Assembly: GCF_002434265.1 (NCBI RefSeq)
Contig: NZ_DJJS01000008.1
Span: forward strand, 665,667 to 729,666
From: Pseudomonas sp. UBA6562
GTDB taxonomy: Bacteria > Pseudomonadota > Gammaproteobacteria > Pseudomonadales > Pseudomonadaceae
Direction: 5' to 3'
Length of the DNA stretch: 64,000 nucleotides
Below the pieces are notes generated by a model, which was not told the origin of the DNA, did not search any database, and saw only the letters and a list, made by a program, of their open reading frames with translations. Below, in pieces: positions 52,686-61,440 of this stretch. Position 1 is the first letter of the stretch. Each line of letters begins with the position of its first letter. A program made the translations under genes and the position numbers.

Positions 52686-53483
52686 CTACCTCCACCCCAA
52701 CTCCCCGGACAACCGCCCCACCACTCCCTTCACCACCGGCACCAACTCCCCCATCTTCCCCTCCGACATGTACGGCACCGTACTCGCCACACTCACCCCC
52801 GCCACGATCCGCCCACTGGCATCGCGTACCGGCGCCGCCACACAACGAATCGACGGTTCGTTGTCTTCCAAATCGAACGCATACCCCCCCGCCGCATACT
52901 CGACCATCCGCTGCTCGAACTGCGCCCAGGTCTGCTCCACATGCTGCGGCCAGAACGCGCTCTTGCCGCCGGCTGGCAGGCTGGTTTCATACAGCCGCTG
53001 CCACTCGGCAGGGGTGTCGTCGATCATCATCGCTTTGCCAATGCCGGTGCGCGCCAGCGGCATGCGGTGGCCGACGCGGGAGCGCATTTCCGGGCCGTTG
53101 CGGCCGGGGGTCTTGTGCAGGTAGAGCACCTCGTCGCCTTCGCGGATAGCCAGGTGGATGGTGTCGCCGGTCAGGGCCGAGAGTTCGTCGAGATACGGCG
53201 CGGCAAGGGCTACCAGGGGTAGTTCTTCACGTGCCTGGAAACCGAGTTCGATCAGCTTGGGACCGAGCAGATAGCCGACCTGGGGCAGCACGCGCAGGTA
53301 GCGCTCCTCCACCAGGCAACTGACCAGGCGGTGGGTGGTGCTGCGGGTGGTACCGATGTGCTGGGCGATGGCCTTGAGGTCGCGGGCGCCGGCGGCAACG
53401 GCCTGCACGACGCCAAGGCCGCGCAGCAGGGTCTGGGTGCCGGTCGGGGCGGCGTCCTTGGGAGGGCTGGTGGGGTCTTGCAT
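52686..53483 (-). CDS. IclR-family regulator of the galactonate operon
   Basis: A 265-aa IclR regulator: winged HTH DLKAIAQHIGTTRSTTHRLV near residues 35-54 and effector domain with GDTIHLAIREGDEVLYLHKT, GIGKAMM and SVASTVPYMSEGKMGELVPV. As the last gene of the dgo operon it is the obvious galactonate-responsive regulator, and it would act at the promoter upstream of dgoK. E. coli uses a GntR protein for this job, so the regulator differs in type. ATG at 53483. Confidence 0.85.
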   Translation of the reverse strand: MQDPTSPPKDAAPTGTQTLLRGLGVVQAVAAGARDLKAIAQHIGTTRSTTHRLVSCLVEERYLRVLPQVGYLLGPKLIELGFQAREELPLVALAAPYLDELSALTGDTIHLAIREGDEVLYLHKTPGRNGPEMRSRVGHRMPLARTGIGKAMMIDDTPAEWQRLYETSLPAGGKSAFWPQHVEQTWAQFEQRMVEYAAGGYAFDLEDNEPSIRCVAAPVRDASGRIVAGVSVASTVPYMSEGKMGELVPVVKGVVGRLSGELGWR

Positions 53484-53543
53484 GGGTGGCCTGCGAGGGT
53501 GAGCGGATGGGCGGGCGACAGTATGGTCGCCCGCAGGCGGAGG

Positions 53544-54854
53544 CTACAACTCGATGCGCTCGACCTTGCCCACCAGCAGGATGTACGACAGCGCGCCGAG
53601 CAGCGCCAGGGCCGCGATGTAGGTGATGGCCGGGGCGAACGAGGCGCCGCTGGCGAGGAAGCCGATCACGATCGGGGTGACGATGGCCGACAGGTTGCCG
53701 ATGAAGTTGAACACCCCGCCGGTCAGCCCCAGCAGGCGCGCCGGGGCCAGGGTCGAGACCAGCGACCAGGTGATCGAGGCCAGGCCGTTGCCGAAGAACG
53801 CCAGGGCCAGGAAGGCGATCACCAGCGGTGTGGATTCGACGAAGTTGGCGCCGATGATGGCCGTGGAAATCAGCAGACCCCCGATGATCGGCAGCTTGCG
53901 GGCGAAGCCCACGCTGGCACCGCGGCGTATCAGCCAGTCGGAGAAGAAGCCCGAACACAGCACGCCGACGAAGGCTGCGAGAAACGGCAGCGAGGCCAGC
54001 AGGCCGGATTTGATGAAGTCCATGCCGCGGTATTTCACCAGGTAGGTCGGGAACCAGGTGAGGAAGAACCACAGTGTCGAATTCAGGCAGAACTGGCCGA
54101 GGTAGATGCCCCACAGCTTGCGCTTGCTGAGCACGATGCCGAGGTCGGTCCAGCTGAACTTGGCTTTGACCTTGGCCTGCTCGGCCTGGATGTCGACCAG
54201 CCCGCCGCCGGCACGGATCAGTTCGATTTCCGCCTCGTTGGCACCTTTGAAGTCGCGCGGCTCGCGGTACACCAGGTACCAGATCACGCCCCACAGGATG
54301 CCCACCGCGCCGGTGGCGACGAACACCATGTGCCAGCCGAAGGCATGTTGCAGCCAGGCCAGCACCGGCGTCAGGAACGCCAGCCCGACAAACTGCCCGG
54401 AGGTGTAGAAGCCGATGGCCGTGGCCCGCTCGCGCTCGGGGAACCAAGTGGTGACCACGCGGCTATTGATCGGATAGGCCGGCGCCTCCAGTGCGCCGAC
54501 CGCCATGCGCAGCACGAACAATGCGATGAAGCTGGCGGCAAAACCCAGCAGCACCGTGGCGATGGACCACAGCACCAGCGCCACCGTGTAGAGAATGCGC
54601 GGCGGCACCCGGTCGACCAGCCAGCCGCCGGGGATCTGCATGGCCGCATAGGTCCAGCCGAACGCCGAGAACACCAGGCCGACATGGATCGGGTCGATGC
54701 CCAGCTCGCTGGTCAGCGCGGGCGCGGCGATCGACAGGTTGCTGCGGTCGAGGTAGTTGATCACCACGGTGATGAACAGCAGCACCATGATGAAAAAACG
54801 CTTGCGGCTGGGCGCCACCAGGGCGGGTTGCCCGGCGAGGGTCTGCGGTTGCAT
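53544..54854 (-). CDS. dgoT: MFS galactonate/sugar-acid transporter (DgoT-like)
   Basis: A 436-aa major-facilitator permease with twelve predicted membrane segments of the anion:cation symporter family. The motif IQIPGGWLVDRVPPR-like AAMQIPGGWLVDRVPPRILY is near residues 70-89, and YLDRSNLSIAAPALTSELGI near 38-57 is characteristic. It imports D-galactonate with protons. ATG at 54854 follows AAGAGG. It lies between dgoD and the IclR gene in the same operon. Confidence 0.88.
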   Translation of the reverse strand: MQPQTLAGQPALVAPSRKRFFIMVLLFITVVINYLDRSNLSIAAPALTSELGIDPIHVGLVFSAFGWTYAAMQIPGGWLVDRVPPRILYTVALVLWSIATVLLGFAASFIALFVLRMAVGALEAPAYPINSRVVTTWFPERERATAIGFYTSGQFVGLAFLTPVLAWLQHAFGWHMVFVATGAVGILWGVIWYLVYREPRDFKGANEAEIELIRAGGGLVDIQAEQAKVKAKFSWTDLGIVLSKRKLWGIYLGQFCLNSTLWFFLTWFPTYLVKYRGMDFIKSGLLASLPFLAAFVGVLCSGFFSDWLIRRGASVGFARKLPIIGGLLISTAIIGANFVESTPLVIAFLALAFFGNGLASITWSLVSTLAPARLLGLTGGVFNFIGNLSAIVTPIVIGFLASGASFAPAITYIAALALLGALSYILLVGKVERIEL

Positions 54855-54912
54855 GAAGAGTGCCTCTTGTTGTGATTATTGAGGTCGGTTCAGCGGGTGG
54901 AGGGGCGCGCCG

Positions 54913-56061
54913 CTACCACTCGGCGAAGCTGCCGTCGGCGTGGCGCCAGATCGGGTTGCGCCAGCGGTGGCCGATGGCTGCGCGCTCGATCACGTACTCT
55001 TCGTTGATCTCGATGCCCAGGCCTGGGCCGTTAGGGATTTTCACCATGCCTTGCTCGTAGTCGAACACGCCGGGGTCGCGCACGTAGTCGAGTAGGTCGT
55101 TGCTCTCGTTGTAGTGGATGCCCAGGCTCTGCTCCTGGATGAACGCGTTGTAGCAGGCGGCGTCGAGTTGTAGGCAGGCGGCCAGGGCGATGGGGCCTAG
55201 CGGGCAATGCAATGCCAGGGCGACGTCGTAGGCTTCGGCCATGTTGGCGATCTTGCGGGTTTCGGTGATGCCGCCGGCATGCGAGGCGTCGGGTTGGATG
55301 ATGTCGACGTAGCCCTCGCTGAGCACGCGCTTGAAGTCCCAACGCGAGAACAACCGCTCGCCCAAGGCAATGGGCGTGCTGGTCAACGGCGCCAACTCTT
55401 TCAGTGCTTCGTAGTTCTCGCTGAGCACCGGCTCTTCGATGAACATCAGTTTGTAGGCGTCGAGTTCCTTCATCAGCACCTTGGCCATGGGCTTGTGCAC
55501 GCGGCCATGGAAGTCGACACCGATGCCGACGTTCGGGCCTACCGCGTCGCGCACGGCGGCGACGTTGGCCAGTGCCTGGTCGACCTTGTCGAAGGTATCG
55601 AGAAATTGCAGTTCTTCGGTGCCGTTCATCTTCACGGCGGTGAAGCCGCGGGCCACGGCTTCCTGGGCCGCACGGGCGGTGTCGGCCGGGCGGTCGCCGC
55701 CGATCCAGGAGTACACGCGGATCTTGTCGCGCACCTGGCCGCCGAGCAGGTCGCTGACCGAAACGCCCAGCGCTTTGCCCTTGATGTCCCATAGCGCCTG
55801 GTCGATGCCGGCCAGGGCGCTCATGTGGATGGCACCGCCGCGGTAGAAGCCGCCGCGGTACAGCACGGTCCAGATGTCTTCGATGTTGCGCGGGTCTTTG
55901 CCGATTAGGTAGTCGGCCAGTTCCCCGACGGCGGCGGCCACGGTGTGGGCGCGCCCTTCGACCACGGGCTCGCCCCAGCCGGTCACGCCCTGGTCGGTTT
56001 CGACCTTGAGGAAGCACCAACGCGGCGGAACGATGAAGGTGGTCAGTTTGGTGATTTTCAT
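54913..56061 (-). CDS. dgoD: D-galactonate dehydratase DgoD
   Basis: A 382-aa enolase-superfamily dehydratase that turns D-galactonate into 2-keto-3-deoxygalactonate. Metal ligands Asp183 (VDFHGR), Glu209 (FIEEP) and Glu235 (ALGERL) and the catalytic His185 and His285 (LHCPLGP) fall at the same positions as in E. coli DgoD, as I recall it. The ATG at 56061 (MKITKLTTFI) is chosen; the longer frame upstream runs through dgoA and is a shadow. Second to last enzyme gene of the operon. Confidence 0.95.
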   Translation of the reverse strand: MKITKLTTFIVPPRWCFLKVETDQGVTGWGEPVVEGRAHTVAAAVGELADYLIGKDPRNIEDIWTVLYRGGFYRGGAIHMSALAGIDQALWDIKGKALGVSVSDLLGGQVRDKIRVYSWIGGDRPADTARAAQEAVARGFTAVKMNGTEELQFLDTFDKVDQALANVAAVRDAVGPNVGIGVDFHGRVHKPMAKVLMKELDAYKLMFIEEPVLSENYEALKELAPLTSTPIALGERLFSRWDFKRVLSEGYVDIIQPDASHAGGITETRKIANMAEAYDVALALHCPLGPIALAACLQLDAACYNAFIQEQSLGIHYNESNDLLDYVRDPGVFDYEQGMVKIPNGPGLGIEINEEYVIERAAIGHRWRNPIWRHADGSFAEW

Positions 56062-56099
56062 CTGCTTGTCTCTCTTGTTGGATGCAGCGCGGTGGTGGA

Positions 56100-56720
56100 T
56101 CAGCGCAGGGCTTGCCAGGCAGTCACGTAAGCCTTGGCATTGGCCGCGACCTGCTCGGGCGTCATGCCGGGCTTGTACAGGCCGGACCCCAGGCCGAAGC
56201 CTCGGGCGCCAGCGTCGTAGAACTGCTGCAGGTTGTTGGGCGTGATGCCACCGACCGGCGCCAGCAGCGTGCCGGCAGGCAACACCGCCAACCAGGCCTT
56301 GACCACCGCCGGGCCCATCTGCTCGGCGGGGAACAGCTTGAGCACGTCGGCGCCTTCGGCCAGGGCGGCGAAGGCTTCGGTCGGTGTGGCGACGCCGGGC
56401 GCCAACCACAGGCCGGCGGCTTTGGCCGCACGCAGCACCTGCGGGTCGCTGTGGGGCATGACGATCAACTGGCCGCCGGCGTCTTTTACCTGCTCCACTT
56501 GCGACGGCGTGAGCACGGTACCGGCACCGATCAGGCAATCGGCAGGCAGGCGGTCACGCAGCAGGCGGATGCTCTGGTAAGGCTCGGGGGAATTGAGCGG
56601 TACTTCGATGACGCGGAAGCCGGCGGCATAAAGCGCCTCGCCCACCGCGACCGCTTCGGCAGGGTTCAGCCCGCGCAGGATTGCGATCAAACCGTTCTGT
56701 GCCAGTGCTTGTTCGAGCAT
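56100..56720 (-). CDS. dgoA: 2-dehydro-3-deoxy-6-phosphogalactonate aldolase DgoA
   Basis: A 206-aa class I aldolase of the KDPG/KDPGal family. The general acid/base Glu39 (RVIEVPLNSPEP) and Schiff-base Lys128 (DVLKLFPAEQMGP) are present. It cleaves 2-keto-3-deoxy-6-phosphogalactonate to pyruvate and glyceraldehyde 3-phosphate. NSPEP rather than the KDPG-type R-T-P distinguishes the galactonate enzyme. ATG at 56720; it follows dgoK by 14 bp. Unlike E. coli, where older annotations fused it to dgoD, the genes are separate here. Confidence 0.94.
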   Translation of the reverse strand: MLEQALAQNGLIAILRGLNPAEAVAVGEALYAAGFRVIEVPLNSPEPYQSIRLLRDRLPADCLIGAGTVLTPSQVEQVKDAGGQLIVMPHSDPQVLRAAKAAGLWLAPGVATPTEAFAALAEGADVLKLFPAEQMGPAVVKAWLAVLPAGTLLAPVGGITPNNLQQFYDAGARGFGLGSGLYKPGMTPEQVAANAKAYVTAWQALR

Positions 56721-56734
56721 TTGGGGGGCTCCTA

Positions 56735-57724
56735 TTAAAGGACAGGTAGAGGGCTGGCGCGGACCAGGCCGGCGGCGAGCGCCAGTTGCCAGAGGCCGCG
56801 CTCGGTGGCGTGTTCGGCGACGCTCGCAGCGCCGAAGCCGCAGGCTTGCAACGCCCGGTCGTAACGCGCGCACAACGGGCCGTTGCCGATCAGCACCACA
56901 GCGGGCAGGTGCGCACTGTTGCGCCGTTGGCGCTGTGCGTTCGCGAGCGCTGCGAGCTCGTGGCCGATCAACAGACCGGAGAGGTAGTCGGCCTGTGCCG
57001 TCGCGCTCAAGTCGCCGGTCAGGCCCAAGGTGCGGGCGCTGAACAGGGTGGAAAGCGGGCCGATGTCGCCCTCGCTCGACAGCGCGACCTGCACACCTCG
57101 GTCGAAGGCATCGGCGTCGAAGGTGCCGCCACGCTGTTGGGTGCGGCCCAGGATGCTGTGCTCGCTGAGCACTGCGAACACCTCACCGGTCATGAACGTG
57201 TCGAAGTGCTGAATGCAGCCATCGGCTACCTGCACCCATTTCGAATGGCTGCCCGGCAGGCCGACCAGTACGTCGCCATTGGGCAGGCTGGGTAGCGCGC
57301 CGAGCACTTGGGTCTCTTCGCCGCGCATGACGTTGGGCAGGCGCGAACGCTGGATCACGCCCGGCACGATGTGCACGGCGACGCCTCGGCGACTGTGCAC
57401 GGTATGCAGCCCAGCACAGAGGCTGGCGACATCGGCGGGGGTGTCTCGGTAGGCCGCTTCGCGCCAGCCCTGGGCGCTGCCGACCATGCCGCAGGCGATC
57501 ACGGGCAAGTTGGGCTGGGCGTCGAGCCAGTCGCCGCAGGCGTCGTCGAAGGCCAGTTCGAACCCGTCGCGGCACTGCTCGCCCTTGATCGGGCGTGGGG
57601 TGTTGGGCAGTTGCATGATGCCGCTGGGCAGTGCGCGCACGTCCAGCACCTGGCCGTCGGCTGCGAGTTTGTAAGCACGGAGAGAGGTGGTACCCCAGTC
57701 GAGCGCGATCAATTGCGCCTGCAT
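56735..57724 (-). CDS. dgoK: 2-dehydro-3-deoxygalactonokinase DgoK
   Basis: A 329-aa sugar-acid kinase with the N-terminal phosphate motif IALDWGTTSLRAYKL (about residues 5-19), CGMVGSAQGWREAAY near 76 and LVGLPGSHSKWVQV near 150. It phosphorylates 2-keto-3-deoxygalactonate with ATP before aldol cleavage. The ATG at 57724 is chosen; a longer frame would begin inside the promoter. First gene of the dgoK-dgoA-dgoD-transporter-IclR operon. Confidence 0.94.
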   Translation of the reverse strand: MQAQLIALDWGTTSLRAYKLAADGQVLDVRALPSGIMQLPNTPRPIKGEQCRDGFELAFDDACGDWLDAQPNLPVIACGMVGSAQGWREAAYRDTPADVASLCAGLHTVHSRRGVAVHIVPGVIQRSRLPNVMRGEETQVLGALPSLPNGDVLVGLPGSHSKWVQVADGCIQHFDTFMTGEVFAVLSEHSILGRTQQRGGTFDADAFDRGVQVALSSEGDIGPLSTLFSARTLGLTGDLSATAQADYLSGLLIGHELAALANAQRQRRNSAHLPAVVLIGNGPLCARYDRALQACGFGAASVAEHATERGLWQLALAAGLVRASPLPVL

Positions 57725-58089
57725 CGCTTCACCTGTTGTGTTTTTGGCAGTGAGTGGGGCGACTATAAACCTGAGAGAGCGGAAATTCCAATATGTAAAA
57801 CCGAATCCCATATATTGGGAATTAAAAATTGTGGTCGGTAGCGTATTGGTGAAGCAAAACAGCGATGGCAGCCGTACCCGCACGCCTAGATCTGGAAGTC
57901 GAGGCGGGTCTCGCTAGCGTGTTGTTTCACAGAGGGCGTATCGAGGAATGAGCGCGATGTGCCGGTCTGGGCCGGCACTGGAAGCGGTACAGCCCCGAGA
58001 GGCCTGCCGATGGGGATGAGTCAGGCCGCCGGGATTGTAGATGGGCGTGGACATGGCCGAACGAGTTTCTTGCTCGAAGCGATGTCCAG
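57725..58089. other. Upstream region of dgoK, about 365 bp
   Basis: The AT-rich part (57760-57830) carries the operon promoter and palindrome described separately. From 57840 to 58089 I see no gene or clear signal; short frames there are shadows. Confidence 0.5.
57762..57819 (-). promoter_or_regulatory. dgo operon promoter with overlapping operator palindrome
   Basis: On the minus strand TTGGAA (57791-57786) and TATAGT (57767-57762) are 18 bp apart, placing the transcript start about 30 nt before the dgoK ATG. Directly upstream lies CCCATATATTGGG (57807-57819), a perfect CCCA-N5-TGGG palindrome, and AATTCCAATAT overlapping the -35 is a partial inverted copy. This is the likely binding region for the IclR-family regulator at the operon's end. 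Confidence 0.5.
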
Positions 58090-58563
58090 TTAAGGTTTCG
58101 AACCTGCGTCTTTAGCGGGTGCCTCCACCCGATCTACCAACACCTGCTGCTGCGTCAGCAAATCCGTCAACGCCACCTCACGTTCGTTGAGCTGCGGAGT
58201 GATCATCACCGAGCGGATCAACCGCTGCGTACTCCCTCCCCGCGCCTGGATGTTCTCGAACGTGACCACGATCGAATCGTTGCGCCAGTGGCCGATGTCG
58301 AACCCGCCTGCAGCCAGGAAAACCCGGATATCGCGTTCGTCGTTGAAAGCGTTTGCCGGCAGTATCAGTGGACGCTCGTTGAGGAACACCTGGTAATACT
58401 GATGCGAGCCGGCTGGAAAATTCTCTTCCACCACATGCTCGATTCGCCAGTGGTGCACGGTGTTCTCATAGACCACGGTGCGCTGGGTCTGGTGGCCGCT
58501 GCACGCGGCCATGATGGGCAGCACGAGCAGGCCGAGGCAGTTTCGAAGGGTGCGCAGGATCAT
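58090..58563 (-). CDS. Putative lipoprotein, 157 aa
   Basis: The N-terminus MILRTLRNCLGLLVLPIMAA ends in Cys21, a lipobox (IMAAC) with Ser next, so the mature protein should be lipidated. The rest is a soluble domain of about 135 residues (HHWRIEHVVEENFPAGSHQY, then RPLILPANAFNDERDIRVFL) with no recognised fold. The residue after Cys is Ser rather than Asp, which favours outer-membrane sorting. It is alone, between the dgo operon and HipBA module 2. Confidence 0.72.
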   Translation of the reverse strand: MILRTLRNCLGLLVLPIMAACSGHQTQRTVVYENTVHHWRIEHVVEENFPAGSHQYYQVFLNERPLILPANAFNDERDIRVFLAAGGFDIGHWRNDSIVVTFENIQARGGSTQRLIRSVMITPQLNEREVALTDLLTQQQVLVDRVEAPAKDAGSKP

Positions 58564-58739
58564 GGATTCGGCTTCGCTATCGTTGAACGTTGGAATGGGC
58601 AGGCTTGAAAGCCTACGTTGGCTGAAGGCGGATGCGCAATGGATCGACCGCCCTGTCGCGTCTACTGAACGGCTGAAGTCTGGGAATGACAGTCACCGGC
58701 GAGCGTATGCAACTGTGTTCAGACAGCTAAGTAACAGAC

Positions 58740-58768
58740 TTGATCCGGGCCTTCTTAAGCTATATAAA
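58740..58768 (+). promoter_or_regulatory. Candidate promoter of HipBA module 2
   Basis: TTGATC (58740-58745) and TATAAA (58763-58768) with 17-bp spacing lie about 55 bp upstream of the antitoxin ATG, in an AT-rich stretch. AAGCTATA at the -10 is an approximate inverted copy of TATAGCCT at 58788-58795, and CTTA-N7-TAAG occurs at 58785-58799; either pair may be the antitoxin's operator. Confidence 0.45.
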
Positions 58769-58821
58769 ATCTTCCATAACAATCCTTATAGCCTGTAAGA
58801 ACCTTTTTGGCAGCTATTAAA

Positions 58822-59124
58822 ATGACAGTTTTTCCGCTCGCATGTGCCGACAGGCTAATGAAAATAGGGCTTCTAGCCCGAACCCGTCGACTCGAACAGA
58901 AAATTCGCCGCAAAGACCTGGCCGCACAGACCGGTCTATCGCTCACCACCCTCGGCAAAATCGAAGCCGGCGTACCCACCGTGGAGATGCGCAGCTACAT
59001 GATCGCGTTGTGGCATCTTGGCGTGCTCGACGAGGCGTTTCAGGACGTGCCGATGACTTCCCCCGCATCGTTCGCCACGGAGCATCGGGTGCGTCTCAAG
59101 CGTGGCTCAAGGGAGGATTTCTAA
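58822..59124 (+). CDS. HipB-like XRE antitoxin (module 2)
   Basis: A 100-aa helix-turn-helix protein; KIRRKDLAAQTGLSLTTLGK near residues 27-46 is the HTH, and the tail VRLKRGSREDF is basic. It should bind the adjacent kinase and repress the promoter upstream. I chose the ATG at 58822 over a TTG 15 nt earlier. The stop TAA overlaps the kinase ATG by one base (TAATG), the usual coupling. It is not closely similar to the antitoxin of module 1. Confidence 0.82.
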   Translation: MTVFPLACADRLMKIGLLARTRRLEQKIRRKDLAAQTGLSLTTLGKIEAGVPTVEMRSYMIALWHLGVLDEAFQDVPMTSPASFATEHRVRLKRGSREDF

Positions 59125-60347
59125 TGGCCAGTCTCTACCTCTATATGCAGTTGCCCGGCAGCCTCGAGGTCGTCACGCTTGGGCGTCTCGACATTGAAAA
59201 GGGTGTCGGGACATGGCGCTATGGCCCCGAGTACGTCGACGCGTCTGGCTGGGTGCCGGACGCCAAGCGCTACCCGTTACGCCATGAGCCTTACACCCGA
59301 ATCACCAAAAACCGAGGTATTCCCGGTTTCATCCGCGATGCTGCGCCCGATGGCTGGGGTGAGCGCTTGGTGGTGCGCGAACATGGCGACCAGACAGAGG
59401 CGCTAGCGTTTTTGACAAAGTCACCCAACCATGATCGAGCAGGCAATATCCTGACAGGCGCCACCAGGATGCCTACACCCGGTATTGGCCAGGCTGGGTT
59501 GGGCAAGATCACTCAATTGGATGCCTTCATCGAATTTGCCGATGGCGTCCAAGGCGGTTTCCCTCCCGGTGCTGACAGCGGTACCAGAGCCACCTTGCAG
59601 CAACGTTCCTCCCTGGGAGGTGCTCGGCCCAAGTGCACGCTGATCGAAGACGACAGGCTGCTATTAGCCAAACCCCGCGACCGTTACGACCTGTTCGACG
59701 TGCCAGCTCTGGAATATGCCTGCATGTCATTCGCCGCTAGCAAAGGGCTGAATGTCGCTGTCACCCAACTGCACCGAGGTCGGATCAACACGTTGCTGGT
59801 CGAACGGTTTGATCGGATGCCCGCAGGCAATGGGCAGTTTTACCGCGTGCCGATGCTCAGTGGGCTGACATTGCTCGACAGCGACTGGAACAACCCAGCC
59901 GGCTGGGCGCGCGAATGGCAGTACGGCTTGCTGGCCGACGAAATGGCCCGACGCAATGTGCCGGTGGCTGATTTGCACGAATTGTTCAAGCGCATCTGCT
60001 TCAACATCCTTGTAGGCAACGACGACGATCACCCCAAAAACGTGGCTTTGATTTACCAAGAAGCACAGTGGCGCCTGTCTCCACTGTATGACGTGCTACC
60101 GACCACCGAACGACAGGCGCCTTCCAGGCTGGCAATGGGCGTTGGAAGCTATGGGCATGAGTTGTCACGCCGCAATCTGCTCAGCCAGTGCGAACACTAC
60201 AAGCTATCCGAGCGAGATGCTTTGGCGCTGATCGATGAAGTGGCTGGGTGGGAAGCCGATCTGGCGGCGCACTACAAGGATCACTTGAGCCAATCCGAGC
60301 TGACCGTTGCGCTCGAGGCCATGGGTGCCGAGAAGCTGCGTCGATGA
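59124..60347 (+). CDS. HipA-like serine/threonine kinase toxin (module 2)
   Basis: A 407-aa HipA-family kinase. Glycine-rich loop SSLGGARPK at residues 162-170, with Ser in the position of the autophosphorylated Ser150 of E. coli HipA; ERFDR near 227-231; catalytic loop NDDDHPKN at 299-306; metal-binding LYDV at 321-324. GGGAGG lies upstream of the ATG at 59124. It differs from module 1 in loop residues and catalytic-loop sequence, so the two are separate lineages rather than a recent duplication. A terminator follows directly. Confidence 0.87.
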   Translation: MASLYLYMQLPGSLEVVTLGRLDIEKGVGTWRYGPEYVDASGWVPDAKRYPLRHEPYTRITKNRGIPGFIRDAAPDGWGERLVVREHGDQTEALAFLTKSPNHDRAGNILTGATRMPTPGIGQAGLGKITQLDAFIEFADGVQGGFPPGADSGTRATLQQRSSLGGARPKCTLIEDDRLLLAKPRDRYDLFDVPALEYACMSFAASKGLNVAVTQLHRGRINTLLVERFDRMPAGNGQFYRVPMLSGLTLLDSDWNNPAGWAREWQYGLLADEMARRNVPVADLHELFKRICFNILVGNDDDHPKNVALIYQEAQWRLSPLYDVLPTTERQAPSRLAMGVGSYGHELSRRNLLSQCEHYKLSERDALALIDEVAGWEADLAAHYKDHLSQSELTVALEAMGAEKLRR

Positions 60348-60351
60348 AACC

Positions 60352-60392
60352 GAGGGGCACGCTTCGAAGTCATGTATGCCCCTCTATTTTTT
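60352..60392 (+). terminator. Rho-independent terminator after HipBA module 2
   Basis: GAGGGGCA and TGCCCCTC pair across a 17-nt loop, followed by TATTTTTT, starting 5 bp after the kinase stop. Confidence 0.8.
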
Positions 60393-60453
60393 ATGCATGC
60401 GTTGGAAAACGAATCGACAGGCCACCTAGCTAGACTGGAGGATGGGGCCACAG

Positions 60454-61440
60454 CTACCGCAACCACCCCTCCAACAGCCCCACATTGCCGCAAGCCAACA
60501 GCAGCCCCAGCAAAATCCGGCACTTTCGCGGGCACAAAGCCCCTGCCATGTGCACCCCACGCGCCTGGAGGTCTATCTCTCCCCCGACGAACCCATAACT
60601 CGACCTCGCCGTCGACCCGCTGCCAGTACGCGTGGCAACGACCACAGGCATCTGCGCCGCCAGCTCACCCAAGGCCTCGGCCCAGGCGTGCGATACGTGC
60701 CCTGCCCCGAACCCCGCGATCACCACGCCGGCATAGCCCAGCTCCGGCAACGCCCACAGCAGGTCCGTATCCGCGCCAAGGCAGGCTTCGAGCAACGCGA
60801 CTGGCGGTATCGGCCCGGTGGGTACTGGCAGCGGCGCACGCGCACGCGCTGCGCGGTAATACTGCGCGACGCCTTCGACCACCACGCCCTCGGCCCCGAC
60901 ACCGGGCGACTCGAACGCCGCCAGCGCCAGGCTGGCCGTTTTGCGCACCTGGCTGGCGTGGTGGATCGTGTCATTGAGCACCACCTGCACCCCTCGCCCG
61001 CGGCTGCACTCGGCCAGAGCCACCTGCACCGCCGCCAGCAGGTTGCCCGGCCCATCGGCGCCCGGCTGGCGCGCCGAGCGCAGGGCGCCGGTCATCACCA
61101 ATGGCGTAGCGCAGGGCCAGAGCAGGTCGAGAAAATAAGCCGTCTCCTCCAGCGTATCGGTGCCTTGGGTCAGCACCACGGCCCGCGCACCGGCCTCGAC
61201 CTCGCGCTGCGCCCAGCTCAACGCGTCGAGCAACGTCGGTACGTCCAGGGAGGCGCTGGGTTGCAGGCAGAGCGTGCGCGCCCGCACCTGCGCCAGATCG
61301 GCGAGCTGCGGCACGCTGCGCAGCAAGGCTTCGCAGTCCAGACTCGGCGTGACGCCCAGGCGCTCGCCGTCGGGCTGCATACTGACCGTGCCGCCCAGAC
61401 TGCCCACCGACACCCAGGGTGGCGTGCTCGACCGGCTCAT
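60454..61440 (-). CDS. Asparaginase-family amidohydrolase with altered nucleophile motif
   Basis: A 328-aa protein of the L-asparaginase/glutaminase fold. The second motif QGTDTLEETA (Thr94, Asp95) is intact, but the first, normally A-T-G-G-T-I, reads S-L-G-G-T-V (residues 14-19), so the classical nucleophile Thr is Leu15. Some asparaginase-like proteins share L-G-G-T, as I recall, so this may be a distinct subgroup rather than a dead enzyme. There is no signal peptide, so it is cytosolic. It overlaps the membrane-protein gene by ATGA, with GGAGG upstream, and is the last gene of an operon with an amidase and an amine/amino-acid oxidase. Confidence 0.85.
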   Translation of the reverse strand: MSRSSTPPWVSVGSLGGTVSMQPDGERLGVTPSLDCEALLRSVPQLADLAQVRARTLCLQPSASLDVPTLLDALSWAQREVEAGARAVVLTQGTDTLEETAYFLDLLWPCATPLVMTGALRSARQPGADGPGNLLAAVQVALAECSRGRGVQVVLNDTIHHASQVRKTASLALAAFESPGVGAEGVVVEGVAQYYRAARARAPLPVPTGPIPPVALLEACLGADTDLLWALPELGYAGVVIAGFGAGHVSHAWAEALGELAAQMPVVVATRTGSGSTARSSYGFVGGEIDLQARGVHMAGALCPRKCRILLGLLLACGNVGLLEGWLR

